Below the pieces are notes generated by a model. It did no database searches. It was not told the origin of the DNA and worked only from the letters and a program-made list of their open reading frames with translations. A program made the position numbers and the translations under genes. Of a stretch of DNA of 5,053 bases, positions 4,543 to 5,053 are shown in pieces (the stretch's first letter is position 1; each line of letters begins with the position of its first letter). Source of the DNA: an uncultured Dietzia sp. (GTDB lineage: Bacteria; Actinomycetota; Actinomycetes; Mycobacteriales; Mycobacteriaceae); contig CAMNYG010000135.1 in assembly GCA_946570335.1 (NCBI GenBank), forward strand, positions 1-5,053, given 5' to 3'.

Positions 4543-5053
4543 CGCACCACCACCGCTGCCGCGAGCACCACGATCGCTGCGAATACCGCCGCCCACACCA
4601 GCTCGGGCGATTCGTAGGCGCCCTCGGTCCGTCCGGCCGCCACCCAGGCCAGGCCCCAGCTCGTGGCCAGTGCGGGCGCCACCCTGCCGCCACTGAGATA
4701 CGTCGTGGCGACCGCGATCCCGGCGGCCACCACGATGCCCACCACCCCGAGCTCGATCCGGGTGAACAGGTCCACCCCGGCCGCGGCGAGCCAGGCGTAG
4801 ATGTTGGCCAGGAATGCGAGCGACACCCAGCCCAGGTACAGCCCGAACGTGCCGTCGGTGACCACCCTCTCGACGATCCCGCCGGTCCGCGGGGCGCCGA
4901 GCAGGAACAGCAGGCGGACAAGTACTGCCAGCAGCGCCGCGATCAGCAGAACCGACACGGCCAACCATCCGAGCTGGACGCTCCAGATCCAGGCCGCGTT
5001 GAGCAGTGCCGACGCCAACGCCCGGGGCCGCACCGCGCGCTGGCGCGGCGAGC
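4509..5053 (-). CDS. TspO/MBR-related (tryptophan-rich sensory protein-like) membrane protein, partial
   Basis: The frame is open from the window's right edge to the TAG at 4509-4511, giving 180 visible residues. Hydrophobic segments cover most of it, about six TM helices. ALLNAAWIWSVQLGW resembles the TspO helix with the conserved N-x-x-W pair, and GLYLGWVSLAFLANIYAWL resembles the TspO 'PYLxWVSFAxxLNxxIW' helix; DGTFGLYLGWVS is a block I associate with longer actinobacterial TspO-like proteins. A last helix (ELVWAAVFAAIVVL...) ends in a short charged tail. TspO proteins bind porphyrins and are linked to stress signalling, but this branch is uncharacterised. A GTG at 5033 could be read as a start, yet the upstream codons stay open and the protein would begin inside a helix-rich region, so I treat the 5' end as outside the window. 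It is tail-to-tail with the prepilin peptidase, overlapping by 34 bp. Confidence -1.
   Translation of the reverse strand, partial: SPRQRAVRPRALASALLNAAWIWSVQLGWLAVSVLLIAALLAVLVRLLFLLGAPRTGGIVERVVTDGTFGLYLGWVSLAFLANIYAWLAAAGVDLFTRIELGVVGIVVAAGIAVATTYLSGGRVAPALATSWGLAWVAAGRTEGAYESPELVWAAVFAAIVVLAAAVVVRQMRVAERTVE

Noticed and set aside
3880..4968. Minus-strand open frame of 362 codons across the prepilin peptidase
   Set aside because: It is Gly/Arg/His/Gln-rich and antisense to a gene with clear catalytic motifs, so it is a shadow frame.
1..5053. Search for CRISPR arrays, tRNA/rRNA, insertion sequences, integrases and attachment sites
   Set aside because: By eye I saw no spaced direct repeats, transposase or integrase motifs, or tRNA-like cloverleaf sequence; composition is even across the window.

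Overview
The window is GC-rich (roughly 70%) bacterial DNA with dense, mostly convergent and divergent small transcription units, GTG/ATG starts, AGGAGG-type ribosome binding sites and high G/C at third codon positions. Together with a DUF1707-type protein end, an SodC lipoprotein ending in the ANIPERY...RIACGVV block seen in mycobacterial SodC, and a possible Crp/GlxR operator, this points to an actinomycete, most likely of the order Mycobacteriales (Dietzia/Gordonia/Rhodococcus-like). The genus is inference.

Layout. (1) 1-449 (+): 3' end of a DUF1707-type two-TM membrane protein, cut by the window edge. (2) 501-1856 (-): 12-TM major facilitator transporter very close in motifs to the niacin-permease-like (NiaP/YceI) group. 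(3) 1898-2122 (-): 74-residue cysteine-rich, metallothionein-like protein just upstream of the transporter and probably co-transcribed with it. (4) 2364-2936 (+): AhpD/carboxymuconolactone-decarboxylase-fold peroxidase-related enzyme with a CxxCxxxH centre, divergent from the cysteine-rich gene. (5) 2986-3672 (-): secreted lipoprotein Cu,Zn superoxide dismutase, sodC. (6) 3892-4542 (+): small A24 (TadV/CpaA-like) prepilin peptidase. (7) 4509-5053 (-): 3' part of a TspO/MBR-related membrane protein, tail-to-tail with and overlapping gene 6; its start lies outside the window.

Intergenic regions. 450-500 and 2937-2985 hold GC hairpins that would serve as terminators between convergent genes. 2123-2363 is a divergent control region with a tandem 8-bp repeat near the cysteine-rich gene and a Crp/GlxR-like palindrome 60 bp before the peroxidase-related gene. 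3673-3891 is a divergent control region (sodC versus prepilin peptidase) with a perfect 14-bp palindrome. No tRNA, rRNA, CRISPR, transposase, integrase or attachment site was seen.

How the genes fit together: the central block (cysteine-rich metal binder, AhpD-like thiol peroxidase, SodC) has a shared metal/oxidative-stress flavour, but the genes sit in separate, oppositely oriented transcription units, so a joint function is only a hypothesis. I found no convincing previously undescribed multi-gene system. The least explained items are the cysteine-rich protein and the two intergenic palindromes.
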